Positions 45,488-56,600 of a DNA stretch of 64,000 nucleotides are shown in pieces; positions within the stretch are counted from its first letter, which is position 1; each line of letters begins with the position of its first letter. Below the pieces are notes generated by a model that saw only the letters and a program-made list of their open reading frames with translations, searched no databases and was not told the origin of the DNA. A program made the translations under genes and the position numbers. The DNA comes from Zymoseptoria tritici IPO323 (Eukaryota; Ascomycota; Dothideomycetes; Mycosphaerellales; Mycosphaerellaceae): contig NC_018218.1 in assembly GCF_000219625.1 (NCBI RefSeq), positions 4,588,001 through 4,652,000 on the forward strand. The letters run 5' to 3'.

Positions 45488-46618
45488 TTACAACCCCACA
45501 GCAGCCGCAAGACCCTGGGTGACGTTGTTCAAAGCGTTTGAGCCACCGGCCAAGACCTGGAACAGGTTCTTGTACGAATCCCTGCGAGCAGACGTGTTAG
45601 AACAGCGAAAACACCTTGAGCAAAACCCCGTCAAGCTTACTGAGTGATACGAACGCCCTCGGGTGCAGCGTTGGGGTTGGCACCGAAGAGCTCAAAGATC
45701 ATCAGGCCCAAGCTGTTCAAGGTGATAGGCTCCTTACGCGGCCTCCAGCCCAGAGCGTATGGCAGACGCTCCTTCTCAAATAAGCTTCGCACGTAGTCCA
45801 CATTGGCCACACCATCGGTGTCACTTCCGCCCATCGTCTGCAGGTACAGACTAGTCTCGCCGTATCGGAGGATGAACTCGCGAGCGCCATAGACAAACTC
45901 GGGGTTAGTCGCCTCGGAATCATCGGTACGGTTGGCAATAGCCTTGGCCGCTCCGGGAATGTCTGTCTTGCCGCTTGGGAAGAACGATATGACATCTTGG
46001 AAGAATGGGTCGTAGTAAGAGTAGTCGTTGCCGAAGAAAGCATCCTTCCGGCTGAGGGAAGCATCGTGTTCAATTGGAAAGTTGTGCTGATCCAGGTCGT
46101 TCAGGTCAAATGATCCACCCAGAGGATTTGGAGAGGAGAAGAGACCGACGCCGCCGATCGCGATAGTGAAGTCGGGACCCCTAGGAAATGGCATGATGGT
46201 CAGCAATGCTAGGTGAAGGGTTGGATGTGGTCGAAGACCTGACACAGTTCGAGACACAGTGTCTGATGTTGCAGACCTCATCTCCTTCAACGACTTACAC
46301 GTTAAGACCCGCTGCAAGTCCTTTGACGAGATGAGGAATGGTCATATTACGACCATCGCGGTGTATAAAGTTATGATTGGCGAGTGCATTGAGCCCGGGA
46401 CATGGGGATCTGACTGTCGAAGCGATCAGTCCAGATCAGAGCGAGCGTCGAGCGTGCCTGTAGATGTAATTACCATCGTTGGGGCCCGGTTTTCGCCAGT
46501 CTTGCCAGCGAACATCGCTGTCGGGTGCTGGTCCGAGGCCGAAAAGCAGAGATGGGATATTCAACTGGGCAGACGCTGCTGCGGCGAACAGAGAGACGGC
46601 CGTCCACGTGCGAACCAT
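45488..46618 (-). CDS. secreted heme-thiolate peroxygenase (UPO/chloroperoxidase family)
   Basis: The exons are 46618-46474, 46413-46299, 46180-45641 and 45581-45488, giving 297 residues. The signal peptide is MVRTWTAVSLFAAAASA. The heme-thiolate motif PCPGLN is formed just after the first splice (codons at about 46405) and continues ALANHNFIHRDGRN. The acid-base region is IEHDASLSR near residue 130. Sizes around 260-300 match the short peroxygenases. Such enzymes use hydrogen peroxide to oxygenate or halogenate organic compounds outside the cell. The PCP motif is only visible in the spliced form, which supports the intron model. The natural substrate is unknown. Confidence 0.9.
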
Positions 46619-47182
46619 TTTTTGGATACGGAGAAGAAGGATTCGAAGGGTCCTCGTAGAAGAGCTTGAAGTTGGACGAGGAGAAGTTGAGAGAGAAATC
46701 GCCGACTTAACATCAACTCTGAAGAATGATTAAGGGCCATCGGCCATCGAACCAAATAAGCCACTTCGTCCAGTCCCGCATCCGCCACTCCATCATGTCA
46801 AAAGACGCCATCGAAATACCGAGGCCGTCAGCTGCGAACAGAAGCATCGTGATTCGTCGGACTTCAAGGCACTTCCCAATTTTCAGCGACCATTCCGGAG
46901 TAAACTTTGAGCTTGAGTGTAGATCTTCGCGCGGCGCACGTTGAAAGCGTCGATCCCCATGCAATTCTCCCCACAATCCGGAGAGATGGGAGTCCGAGCG
47001 TACTGGTTGGCAGGTAGATTTGAATGTATTTGTATAAGGTACTGGCCTGGTCATGTATAGTGCCTATAACAAGCGCCGGAAACGACCACGGCACTCTTCT
47101 TGCGAGTCGGACGGGCTTTGGATCGATTCCACGTGCATGGCGATTCAAGGTGCTTCGGAGTATACCGGCCACAACCACGGCT
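46619..47182. other. intergenic, peroxygenase promoter and MAK21 3' side
   Basis: 564 bp. The segment before the peroxygenase ATG is pyrimidine-rich when read on the minus strand. No gene seen. Confidence 0.45.
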
Positions 47183-49822
47183 CTACATATACTCCTCTTC
47201 GTCGTCATCCCCACCCAGCAATTTAGCGTAGTCGTCTGCAGAAGCAAAGACGGGCAGCTGCTTGAGCTTCTTCCTCTCGCTGCGCTTCTTCTTGTTGCGA
47301 GCGTTAGCGGAATCAGGCTCCGCTTCCTCGTCATCGCCGAGAGCAACTGGGACATCGTCGTCATCGTCGAACATGGCCTCCTCGTCGCTCTCATCGAGCT
47401 CAGGCAGCTCGTCCAGATCACTGCCGTCCATGTCGTCAAATTGAGCGCCTGTGGCTGCCTCCTCGTCGTCGTCGCCTCCAAGATCGATGCCGCCTTCAGA
47501 TTCGGCCTCACTGCCATCCTCCTCATCGTCACTCTTGTCGTATGCGCTCTCGAGATCGGCCATGCTGAGATCATCATCCGACTCTGGTCCTTCGACATCG
47601 GGCCGCGATTTCGTGATGGCCTGCCAGATCTCATCCTCGGCCTGGTCCTCACTATCCTCGTCGTCGTCACGACTCCTCTTGTCTGCCTTTTCTGTCTTGC
47701 GCTTCTTAGTTCCAGCCACGTTAAAGTAGCTGTGAAAGAAGACCTCATCGGCAGCGACGTCCTCCACCTTCTTCGCCCAGAAGGCTTCGGTGTTGACTGG
47801 TGCATTCTTGACGCCCTCCTTGCCAGGCTTGATGAGCATGTCGGCGGCAGCGGTGCCTGCAAGTGGTTGCATGATGGAGCTGCCATGTGTGACAGCTTCT
47901 TTCGAGCGCGGCTTTCGGTAGACGAACCGGTCGAGGAAGTGCATGAGCGTATGAGTGGTAGGATCGGGCTTCGGAGGCATCTCCTTGGAGCCGTATACTG
48001 CTTCAGCAAATAGCGCGACCGAAGGGTGAAAGTGTTGGATCAGTGGCAAAATGTCCCAGAGGCATGTTCGCTCGGCTTGCGAATGCTCTGGATCACGTTT
48101 TCGGGGGTCGTAGATGACCTTCTTCTGCGTCGAAGGCTGAACTTGGGGCATAACACTTCCATCCTCTGGAGCATCGACGAAATGTTCCTCTTCATCCTCA
48201 TCATCAACCTCTGGCTCCGTGAACATCTTTCGTATGCTTGGGAAAGTGTTCTCCAGCTCGCTGATCAGATACAGCACACCACATGCGAACGGAGGCTCGT
48301 GCATCGTGATGACCTGCAACAATCGCTTCACAAATGCCTGCACCCGCTTGGCGTTGAGATCTGCCTTCAGACTCTTATACAACAAGTTGAGGTACATGAC
48401 CTGCTTGCTGGAGGTGAATAGTCGTGGGTCCCAAAGAGACTCGTACAGAGTTTTGTAGAACCTCTCCGCTCCATAGTGTTTGGTGGATGAGATTTGTTGA
48501 ATGAGCATCAGTGCTTGAATGCTCGTATTGAAATTGGCCGAGTGTGCCACGCGGAAGATCGTGTCCATCTGCCTGTCGAAAGCTGCACTGCTGGTATCGG
48601 CAAAGGGGAAGGCGCGATTGACACCGGCGAGAACCTGCGCGATCATCTTGTCATGAAGCTGCACAGCGGACTCATCACTCCGCTCTTCTGCTTTGCGCTT
48701 CTTCGCAGCCATCTTGCCGGCCTTTCCACCCCCTCCTTGAGGTTTGCCATGCGTGTTGATCTTCACCACCGGCGCATCCTTGGCCTCCTTCGGCTTCAAA
48801 AGCTGTACGAATAGAGCAAAGTAGATCTCAAGCAGCCTGTTCGCAGTGTCCTGTTCCTTCTGGCTGAGGATCGTTTGATTGAGAGTAATAATGGCATAGT
48901 ATTTGGCGTGGTCACTCTGGCCTGGTCTGAAAAGACAGTCGGCCTCGATGCTGTTCGTGATGATCAACTTCATCGCAGGATGGGTGACCTCGAGCTGAAG
49001 TAGCAAGTAGGAAGCCCGTGACGCAATTTTGCGGTCTGTATCTCCCAGCTTATTGACGAGCAGGCGCAGCAAATTCTCCTCCTGTTCCGGCTTGTCCTTT
49101 AGCAGCTCCCAGACATATGTGATAGCACGACTCCTGGAGTATTCGATCTCATCATTGCACCATGTCTCAAGTATCCCCAGCAATTCAAAGTACTTCTTCT
49201 TCAACCAGTCTTCGAATGCCCAGACCAGGAGGTGTAGTTTGTCCAAGCCTTCGGGCAAAGGTTCGCCAGGTGACCATCCAAAATTCTTTCCTTGAAGCGC
49301 ACTCAACAAGCCAGGCTGTTTGCCAAATGCTCGCAGCTTGCGATCCGCTGGCAGCACCACACCCGTTCCAAGCAAATCTTTCAGCGCAGCGACTGCCATG
49401 AGCGCTTGATTTCTGCTCTTCTTCTTCGACAAGCTTAGAAGATTGTCAAATGCCTTCATCGTATGTAACGGCGACTCTTGTACCAGTAGTGTCAACGCCG
49501 AGATCTTGTCCTCGAGTGTACCGGACGACATAATGGTCGACAAGAACTTTTGCGAAGAAGATCCGGTCATGTGCGAGGCTCCATATGTCGCATTCTCTGT
49601 TTCCAGCAATTCCGTCGCATATTGATACAACTCTTCCACGACTCGAGGCGGCGGCAAAGTGGTCACTTCCTTCGTTTCCAGAGCTGGTAATTCCGCATTA
49701 TGCCAATCGGCTCGTGCTGTGAAGAGCAGAGCCGCTCGCTTTTCTTCCCTCTTCGCATGATCGGGCTTGAACTTCTTCGGCGGCCGGGCGTCGTTGCCGA
49801 ATGACTTTCGTTTCGCGCTCAT
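47183..49822 (-). CDS. MAK21: ribosome biogenesis protein Mak21/Noc1 (CBF domain)
   Basis: A single exon of 879 residues. The basic N-terminus is followed by helical repeats (about residues 70-340), then the CBF/Mak21 domain at about 430-560 (YLNLLYKSLKADLNAKRVQAF and FACGVLYLISELE). A very acidic C-terminal third (runs of Asp/Glu between basic patches) ends in the short basic motif KKKRSERKKLKQLP. Noc1 acts with Noc2 in early 60S pre-ribosome assembly in the nucleolus. The yeast protein is longer, mainly at the N-terminus. Confidence 0.92.
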   Translation of the reverse strand: MSAKRKSFGNDARPPKKFKPDHAKREEKRAALLFTARADWHNAELPALETKEVTTLPPPRVVEELYQYATELLETENATYGASHMTGSSSQKFLSTIMSSGTLEDKISALTLLVQESPLHTMKAFDNLLSLSKKKSRNQALMAVAALKDLLGTGVVLPADRKLRAFGKQPGLLSALQGKNFGWSPGEPLPEGLDKLHLLVWAFEDWLKKKYFELLGILETWCNDEIEYSRSRAITYVWELLKDKPEQEENLLRLLVNKLGDTDRKIASRASYLLLQLEVTHPAMKLIITNSIEADCLFRPGQSDHAKYYAIITLNQTILSQKEQDTANRLLEIYFALFVQLLKPKEAKDAPVVKINTHGKPQGGGGKAGKMAAKKRKAEERSDESAVQLHDKMIAQVLAGVNRAFPFADTSSAAFDRQMDTIFRVAHSANFNTSIQALMLIQQISSTKHYGAERFYKTLYESLWDPRLFTSSKQVMYLNLLYKSLKADLNAKRVQAFVKRLLQVITMHEPPFACGVLYLISELENTFPSIRKMFTEPEVDDEDEEEHFVDAPEDGSVMPQVQPSTQKKVIYDPRKRDPEHSQAERTCLWDILPLIQHFHPSVALFAEAVYGSKEMPPKPDPTTHTLMHFLDRFVYRKPRSKEAVTHGSSIMQPLAGTAAADMLIKPGKEGVKNAPVNTEAFWAKKVEDVAADEVFFHSYFNVAGTKKRKTEKADKRSRDDDEDSEDQAEDEIWQAITKSRPDVEGPESDDDLSMADLESAYDKSDDEEDGSEAESEGGIDLGGDDDEEAATGAQFDDMDGSDLDELPELDESDEEAMFDDDDDVPVALGDDEEAEPDSANARNKKKRSERKKLKQLPVFASADDYAKLLGGDDDEEEYM

Positions 49823-50061
49823 CGTATATTATAGTGACCAGAAGTTGTGCAGAGTGCTTGCAAGTGAAGACGGAAGTTCAACTCGGAAAGTTCAGGTTCC
49901 CAGCTTTTTTGAACTTCAAGAAACCGAACCTACCTTAAGTTACTTCAAGGAACCGAAGTTTAGCCAGTCTCGAAGACATTGCTCTTGGACCAACCATCAA
50001 TGCGATTTATCGCCTCATCATCGAATCTGCTTCGATTGTCCGGATGCACTCGCGCCATGTC
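49823..50061. promoter_or_regulatory. divergent promoter, MAK21 / mitochondrial ProRS
   Basis: 239 bp. It contains a 16-bp direct repeat with one mismatch, ACTTCAAGAAACCGAA (49913-49928) and ACTTCAAGGAACCGAA (49942-49957), with related AAGTTC pieces before it. These are possible binding sites for a shared regulator. Confidence 0.45.
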
Positions 50062-51874
50062 ATGAAACGGTCATGGCGCTGTAAGAACTTCTTACCATCG
50101 ATCCTCTCGTTGTCTTTGCGACGAGGGCTTCATGTGAGCTGCCCCAGCAAAAGCCGATGTCCATACACTAATCGCTGTACAGTACGATGGACGTAGCCGA
50201 TTAAGCAACTTCTGGACTCCAACACAGAACAAGAAGCCAGTCACATCTGAATCAGCTGGCGAAGATGGCCACGATCTCCTTCTTCGAGCAGGATTTCTCC
50301 GCCAGGCTCACTCCGGAATCTTCCATCTTCTGCCCCTGGGACTGCGCGTGCAAGACAAGATCGAACGCTTGATCGACAAGCATATGCAGACTGTTGGTGC
50401 TGTAAAGGTCTCTTTATCATCAGTCTCCTCGCAAGAACTTTGGGAGCGATCTGGACGTTTGGAGGGCCGCGACTCGGAGCTCTTCCAACTAGAGGATCGG
50501 AAAGGTGCTAAATTCTTGCTATCGCCTACCCACGAAGAAGAAATCACCACGATTGTCAAGAATGCCGTACAATCCTACAAGGACCTACCACTGCGTTTGT
50601 ACCAAGTCACCAGGAAATATCGCGATGAGGCACGTCCGCGGCAAGGTTTGTTGCGAGGCCGCGAATTTGTCATGAAGGATCTCTACACTTTCGACGTCAC
50701 CGAGGAGAAAGCTATGGAGACGTACTCCGATGTCTCCAAGGCGTATCGAAACTTTTTCGATGAACTTGCACTACCCTATCTGGTTGCAAATGCCGACTCG
50801 GGAAGTATGGGCGGCGACCATAGCCACGAGTACCACTTTGCTTCGACGAAAGGAGAAGACACGATCATCAGCTGCCAGTCGTGCCAACATACGATAAATG
50901 AAGAACTGTGGCGGCCAACTCATGTCGAGATGGAGAGCGATGCTGACACACCATTTCGTGTCTGGATTGGACGTACACTGAAACCTCCTGTACCTAATGC
51001 TGCGCTTGATGAACGCGGACCTCAAACTGAGATCGCTCGAGCACCGGACCCGCCTTCTGATAATACTTCTGCACTGGTCGAGGTGTATATACCCCAAGGG
51101 TCTCGGATCAACACACATGCACTCAAGGAATTGGTACCAGGACTGGACACGAGCGGCTTCTTCGATCTCGACCAGACACTCTCGACCTATTATCCAAACA
51201 CGACGACTCTGCCGGGCTCATGGCAACGGATTTCCATCCGCGATCCCCGAGTCTCGATGTCTTCCATACTGTCGAAGCCCAGCGACCGTGGTGGCCCGTC
51301 TTCTACCATGACCTCTCCGTTCATCCTCACGAAGCCTGAAGCCGACTCTGCTTGTCCATCGTGTGGATCGCAAACACTTTCTTTCACACCAACAGTGGAG
51401 ATTGGTCATACCTTCCACCTCGGGACTCGCTACTCGAAGCCACTTGATGCTAAAGTCCAGACCGAGCAGAATATGATACAAGACATACAGATGGGCTGCC
51501 ATGGCATCGGAGTGTCACGGCTGATGGGTGCTGTGGCTTCGCTACTGGCCGATGAGAGGGGTCTGAACTGGCCAATCAAGATAGCTCCTTATGGCGTGGT
51601 GATCGTTGGAGCAGGGGCCGTTGCTGACCAAGAGGTGAATAAGGTGTATGATCGATTGGCTGGACTTGACGCAACCATCGATGATCGCGAACGACCTTTC
51701 GGCTGGAAGCTGAAGGACGCGGATTTGATCGGATACCCTTTCATTGTAATCCTCGGCAAGTCGTGGAAAGAACGAGAAGCCGTCGAGCTACAGTGCAGGA
51801 GATTGGGAATCAAGGAAAAGGTTGCGATAGAGGAGATCAACGTGAGAATGGAAGAGCTGGCAGCTAAGCTTTGA
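50062..51874 (+). CDS. AIM10: mitochondrial prolyl-tRNA synthetase
   Basis: The exons are 50062-50133 and 50183-51874, giving 587 residues. The first exon encodes a classical mitochondrial presequence (MKRSWRCKNFLPSILSLSLRRGLH). The catalytic core is of the bacterial class II type: motif 1 around GIFHLLPLGLRVQDK, motif 2 YRDEARPRQGLLRGREF, and motif 3 MGCHGIGVSRLMGA. The anticodon-binding domain is at the C-terminus. A poorly conserved insert lies between motifs 2 and 3 (about residues 255-390). It charges mitochondrial tRNA-Pro. The cytosolic enzyme is of a different subtype. Confidence 0.94.
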
Positions 51875-52465
51875 GCGCGCGTTATGTATGACTATCAACG
51901 TTTGACCAAGTTTTATGAATTTGAGTGTCTTGACCATCTATCTTTGCTAGAGAATAATTCAAGTGAGCAACGACTGGGCCCAGCAAACAGCAGCCAGACA
52001 CTCGACCATCGTTGAGTCGTCTTGTACCCGCACGTTTGGCAGTCATAATCAAGCCGCAGTGGCAAAGCTAAAGCTGCATCTTACCTCTGCCAGGGGCCCG
52101 AGCATGGATCAGGCATTCGTGTTTGCCTTTCATGCCAGCTGGGACAAATCCAGCTAGACCAAGGCGGGATCGATCTCGAGAGATTCATGGAGCTTTGTAG
52201 ACCAAGTTTGAGGACGAGCACATCAAGCTTGGTAATTGTCCACACGATACCGCAATAGCGAGCGCGCACGGATTCCCTGTCTCAAAGAGGTCGTCCCGGA
52301 GACGTATCGCAGCCGCTATGGTCAAGTCAGCCTGCGTGTATTGAGCCAAGCACGAGGTATTGAGATCATCTTAGCATTCGTGAGCCATGCGGAAGCGCAT
52401 AGCGGCGGCCAGGCAGTGGTCCAGTGCGATGGATAGTAGAGACACTCAAGAGTGATTTGCCGGGC
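51875..52465. other. intergenic, convergent 3' ends
   Basis: 591 bp between the ProRS stop and the zinc-finger gene stop. No gene seen. Confidence 0.45.
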
Positions 52466-53362
52466 TCACTTCTTGCCTTTCCGTTTCTTGAACATGATCG
52501 TAGGCGCAGAAGAACCAGCGTCGACTTCGGGCTTGATGCTACTGACGTCCGGAATCTCGCTGAGCGGCTTCGTTGTCTCAATCTCCTCTTCTTGCTTGAC
52601 GTCGCCGCCCTCCTCGGTCTTCTCCTTCTTGGCCTCGGGTTCTTTCTTCTTAGCAACACCGTTGAGCAGAGCATCGAGATCGGTCCCATCGTCGACAGCT
52701 TCCGTCTTCCCAGGATAGCTTTTGATGTTGCTTCCCCAAGCTTGCCTCTTCGGAGCGGCTTCCTCATCGCGAGCTCCTTCGACCTCCTCCGCCTTCCTCT
52801 TGTATGCCCGTCGAGATATGCTCTCACCTTCGTCTTCCGACTCGACGTTCTGTGGCTTTTCCACATCGCCTCGCTTCGCATCGGCCAAGATCTCCGCCAA
52901 CGATCGGTGTCCGCTGACGGCGCCGCCTTCTGCCGGGCCGACTACTCGCTCGGCCACGACGTGATAGTTGCCTACACCCGTGACTTCTTTCTTCAGTTCT
53001 TCAGGCAGATCGATGCCCATGGCCGCTAGTTGTTCTGCATGCGCTTTTCTCTGCGCAGCGAGGCTCGATGGCGTCGCTGCAGGTTGTGCCTGGACAGGCC
53101 GACTTGGAGGTTGTATGGTGCTTTTATTGCTGCCTGACTTGTCGCCCACCAACCCATTGAGTCGTGCAACTTCATCTTTCGCGCGTTGCTTGTCCCTCTC
53201 CTCTCGCTCTCGACCTTTGTGCAGCTCTCGTAGATTTCGCTGGATGTTGTTCTGGTGCTTCCCGCTGGCTTCGTGATTCTTTCGTTCCAGTGGTGAATCG
53301 CGGACATACTGGCTGCAGAACTTGCACCAATACGAGGGCGTCGACTTCCAGTATTCCGACAT
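52466..53362 (-). CDS. U1-type zinc-finger splicing factor (WBP4/FBP21-like)
   Basis: A single exon of 298 residues starting MSEYWKSTPSYWCKFCSQYV. I chose the ATG at 53362 over an upstream one because the family begins with this peptide. Residues 10-45 are a matrin/U1-C-type C2H2 finger (CKFC ... H ... H) that binds spliceosomal components. A coiled, charged section follows, and the C-terminus is Lys/Glu-rich with basic KKRKGKK. The WW domains of animal WBP4 are absent, as in other fungal relatives. It is probably a nuclear pre-mRNA splicing factor. Confidence 0.8.
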   Translation of the reverse strand: MSEYWKSTPSYWCKFCSQYVRDSPLERKNHEASGKHQNNIQRNLRELHKGREREERDKQRAKDEVARLNGLVGDKSGSNKSTIQPPSRPVQAQPAATPSSLAAQRKAHAEQLAAMGIDLPEELKKEVTGVGNYHVVAERVVGPAEGGAVSGHRSLAEILADAKRGDVEKPQNVESEDEGESISRRAYKRKAEEVEGARDEEAAPKRQAWGSNIKSYPGKTEAVDDGTDLDALLNGVAKKKEPEAKKEKTEEGGDVKQEEEIETTKPLSEIPDVSSIKPEVDAGSSAPTIMFKKRKGKK

Positions 53363-53623
53363 TTTTGGTGATCTGCATCCAGAGGTGGGAAAGTGAAGTG
53401 TGAAAGAAGACGGTCCAGGCTCGAACGCTCGAGCCAAGCTCTTTCGAGCTACCTTAGCACTTCGCGTCCTCCAGCTCGCGTAAAGTGGTCTTGTTTCTTA
53501 TTTATCTCGTCTCTATTCTTGCGGATCGACTCGACAACACGCGCAAGTGACCAGATTGCATACCAGCGCTCTGGAGGGAGACACTCGCGATACTGGTGCA
53601 CAGAATATGCGCCTGCGCCTACG

Positions 53624-56600
53624 ATGCGCTTCACCAAGCCATCGTGGCTGATTCATGGCGGAGAGAAGAAAGACCATGAAGTCTACAGTTGTCATGTCTC
53701 TCCCGATGGGACACGATTGGCGACAGCGGCCGGCGATGGGCACGTACGAATATGGTCGACGGACGCCATCCTGAACGCATCCGATCCATCCTACACCAAG
53801 CCTCGACAGCTGGCTTCCCTCTCCTACCACTCTGGGACTGTGCACTCGGTGCGCTTCAGTCCAAATGGCAAATATCTCGCATCCGGCGCGGACGACAAAA
53901 TAGTATGTGTCTACACACTGGATCCCGGAGCGCCGCAGCATGCCACGTTTGGCAGTAAGGAAGCTCCACCAGCAGAGAATTGGCGCATTTTCCGGAGGTT
54001 GATCGGACACGACAACGATGTGCAAGATTTGGGCTGGAGCTGCGATAGCTCCATTTTGGTATCGGTGGGACTGGATAGCAAGGTCGTGGTGTGGTCAGGG
54101 ACAACGTTCGAAAAACTTAAGACGCTTGGACAGCACCAGTCGCACGTCAAAGGCATAACATTTGACCCTGCGAACAAGTACTTTGCAACTGCGAGCGATG
54201 ATCGCAGTATCAAGATCTACCGGTTCACCTCTCCGCCGCCAAATGCAACCGCCTACGATCAGTCGAGCAATTTCACACTGGAGACGACAGTGACAGCGCC
54301 CTTCAGTGCATCACCATTGACGACCTACTTTCGTCGCTGCTCGTGGAGTCCAGAGGGTGCGCACATCGCGGCCGCGAACGCTGTTAATGGTCCGGTGAGC
54401 TCCGTGGCTATCATTAACAGAGGTAGCTGGGACAGCGAGATCAATCTCATCGGACACGAAGGACCCGTGGAAGTCTGCGCATTTTCACCAAGACTGTTCT
54501 GCCGAGAACCTCCCCCTCCACTGCCATATCCTAAGGACTACGTCTCGCCTGGAGCAGTCACTGTCATTGCATGCGCTGGGCAAGACAAGACATTAAGTGT
54601 ATGGAACACTAGTTTCCCGCGGCCGTTTGTTACCACGACTGAGCTGAGCCACAAGTCGATCACCGATTTGGCATGGGGTCCTGATGGCGAGACTTTGTAC
54701 CTGACTTCTCTGGACGGCATGATCGCAGCACTTGTGTTCGAAAAGGGGGAGCTAGGATACCCGGCACCCAGCGGCGACTATGACAAAGCGCTAGCGAAAT
54801 ATGGTGCAGGAAGAAGAGTTGGTATTGTCGAAAATACAGACGCTCTGCGTCTAGAGGAAGGTAGTAAGGCTGGTGAGCTGAAGGGCGTGGAAGGGCGCAT
54901 GGGAGAGCTGATGGGTGACGCTCAAGCACACGCTGGGACACTTGTCAATGGCGATACTCAGATGAAAGACAGCGTTGACGGAGGAGTGACCAATGGCGTG
55001 GTCTCGGAGGAAGGCGCGAATGGTACCACACCTGCATCAGCTCCTCCAAAAGATCCACAAGTCGAGAGGGTTGACAAACTCAAGCAACGGGTCACCATTA
55101 CCAAAGATGGAAAGAAGCGTGTCGCGCCACTACTGCTTTCATCCTCAAATCAAGGAGAAGCGAATTTGCCTCGTCCGCAAATGCAAGCGGCCGTCAGACA
55201 AGGCGCTGTGAACGATGAGCCAGCGAAGATCCTGGATCTCAGCAAACCATATGACGGACTTCCGAAGGGCGGGCTCGCCAGTCTCTTGATGGGCAACAAG
55301 CGGAAGTACGCAGAGATGACCGACGCCGATGGTGAGGAGAGGGCACACGAAAAGCGTGTCCACGCAGTGCAACAGAACGGCGCCACACCAATCATGCACA
55401 ATACCGACGCTGGTCTAGCACCTGCTACAGCCGCCACGGCTGCCAAACGCCCGGCCGAAATTCCTGATGTCTTGAGACCAGCCATTGTCAATCCTAGCAT
55501 GACAGTCAGCCAGGTGAGGCTGGCAGTGCCCATGGTGCGCGGTGTCATCACACGACCACTCGATCCCAACAAGAACCCCGCGGACGGCGCCGAACCGCAA
55601 ACGAATGCTAACGATGAAGACGACTCAGCTCTTGTTTTCGAAGCACGCAATGCCATGGGACCATCTCGAACGGGACGACCACAGGACCGGGAGCCGACAC
55701 GAATTACATTATCAAAACGAGGCCAGACGCTATGGCAGGATTTCATTCCCAGAGCTGTATTACTTGTGACGGGAAATCGAAATTTCTGGGCTGCATCTTG
55801 TGAGGACGGATCGCTTCATCTGTGGACTCCAGCCGGTCGAAGACTTCTGAATCCTCTCATATTGGAAGCTCAACCCGTCATACTTGACAGTCGAGGTTGG
55901 TGGCTCTCAGCAATAACGGCTGTTGGCCAGTGCTATATTTGGAACATCAAAAACAGAGCAGTCGCTCACCCACCCTTCCATATTGCGCCTGTACTGGACA
56001 TTTCCTCGCAAACACAGCAGGGACACCTGACAGCAGGCCCTAGCCTCATGTTTGCCCGCCTGAACAGCCAAGGCCGACTTGTCGTTGCGATGAGTAACGG
56101 TGATGGCTTCTCGTACAACCCCGATATGCTTACCTGGCAGCGATTGAGCGAAGCCTGGTGGGCGGTTGGCTCGCAGTATTGGAATACGACCGATACCAGC
56201 GTCTCGGCAGTGGCCAGCGCTGCTAAGCAAGGAGCTGGGTCCAAATCCACCGATGGTCCTTCATTCCTAGACGAAATCAACCCTGAGAACATCTCGGCCG
56301 GCATCATCCCACTTCTCGAACGGAACACTACTTCACAAGCTCTGGTAAAGGGTCGCGCATTCTTCCTTCAACGCCTCGTCAAACAGCTCCTCTCTGCTGA
56401 GGGCTTCGAGGGCTTCGAATCAGCCGTCTCAGTAGCACATCTTGAGAACCGGCTGGCGGCTGCTCAGACACTCGCATCAAAGGATGAATTCCGTGTATAT
56501 CTCATCGTGTATGCAAAACGCATTGGCGCTGAAAGTCTGCGAGGGAAAGTCGAAGAACTGCTCAGAGGCCTAGTGGGCCGAGTCTTTGAGGATGGCGATG

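Noticed and set aside
46864..48009. Long open frames on both strands (381 and 329 codons) over the MAK21 C-terminus
   Set aside because: They are shadows created by the repetitive acidic codons (GAC/GAG/GAT) of MAK21; their composition is Arg/Ser-rich or Leu/Val-rich without domains.
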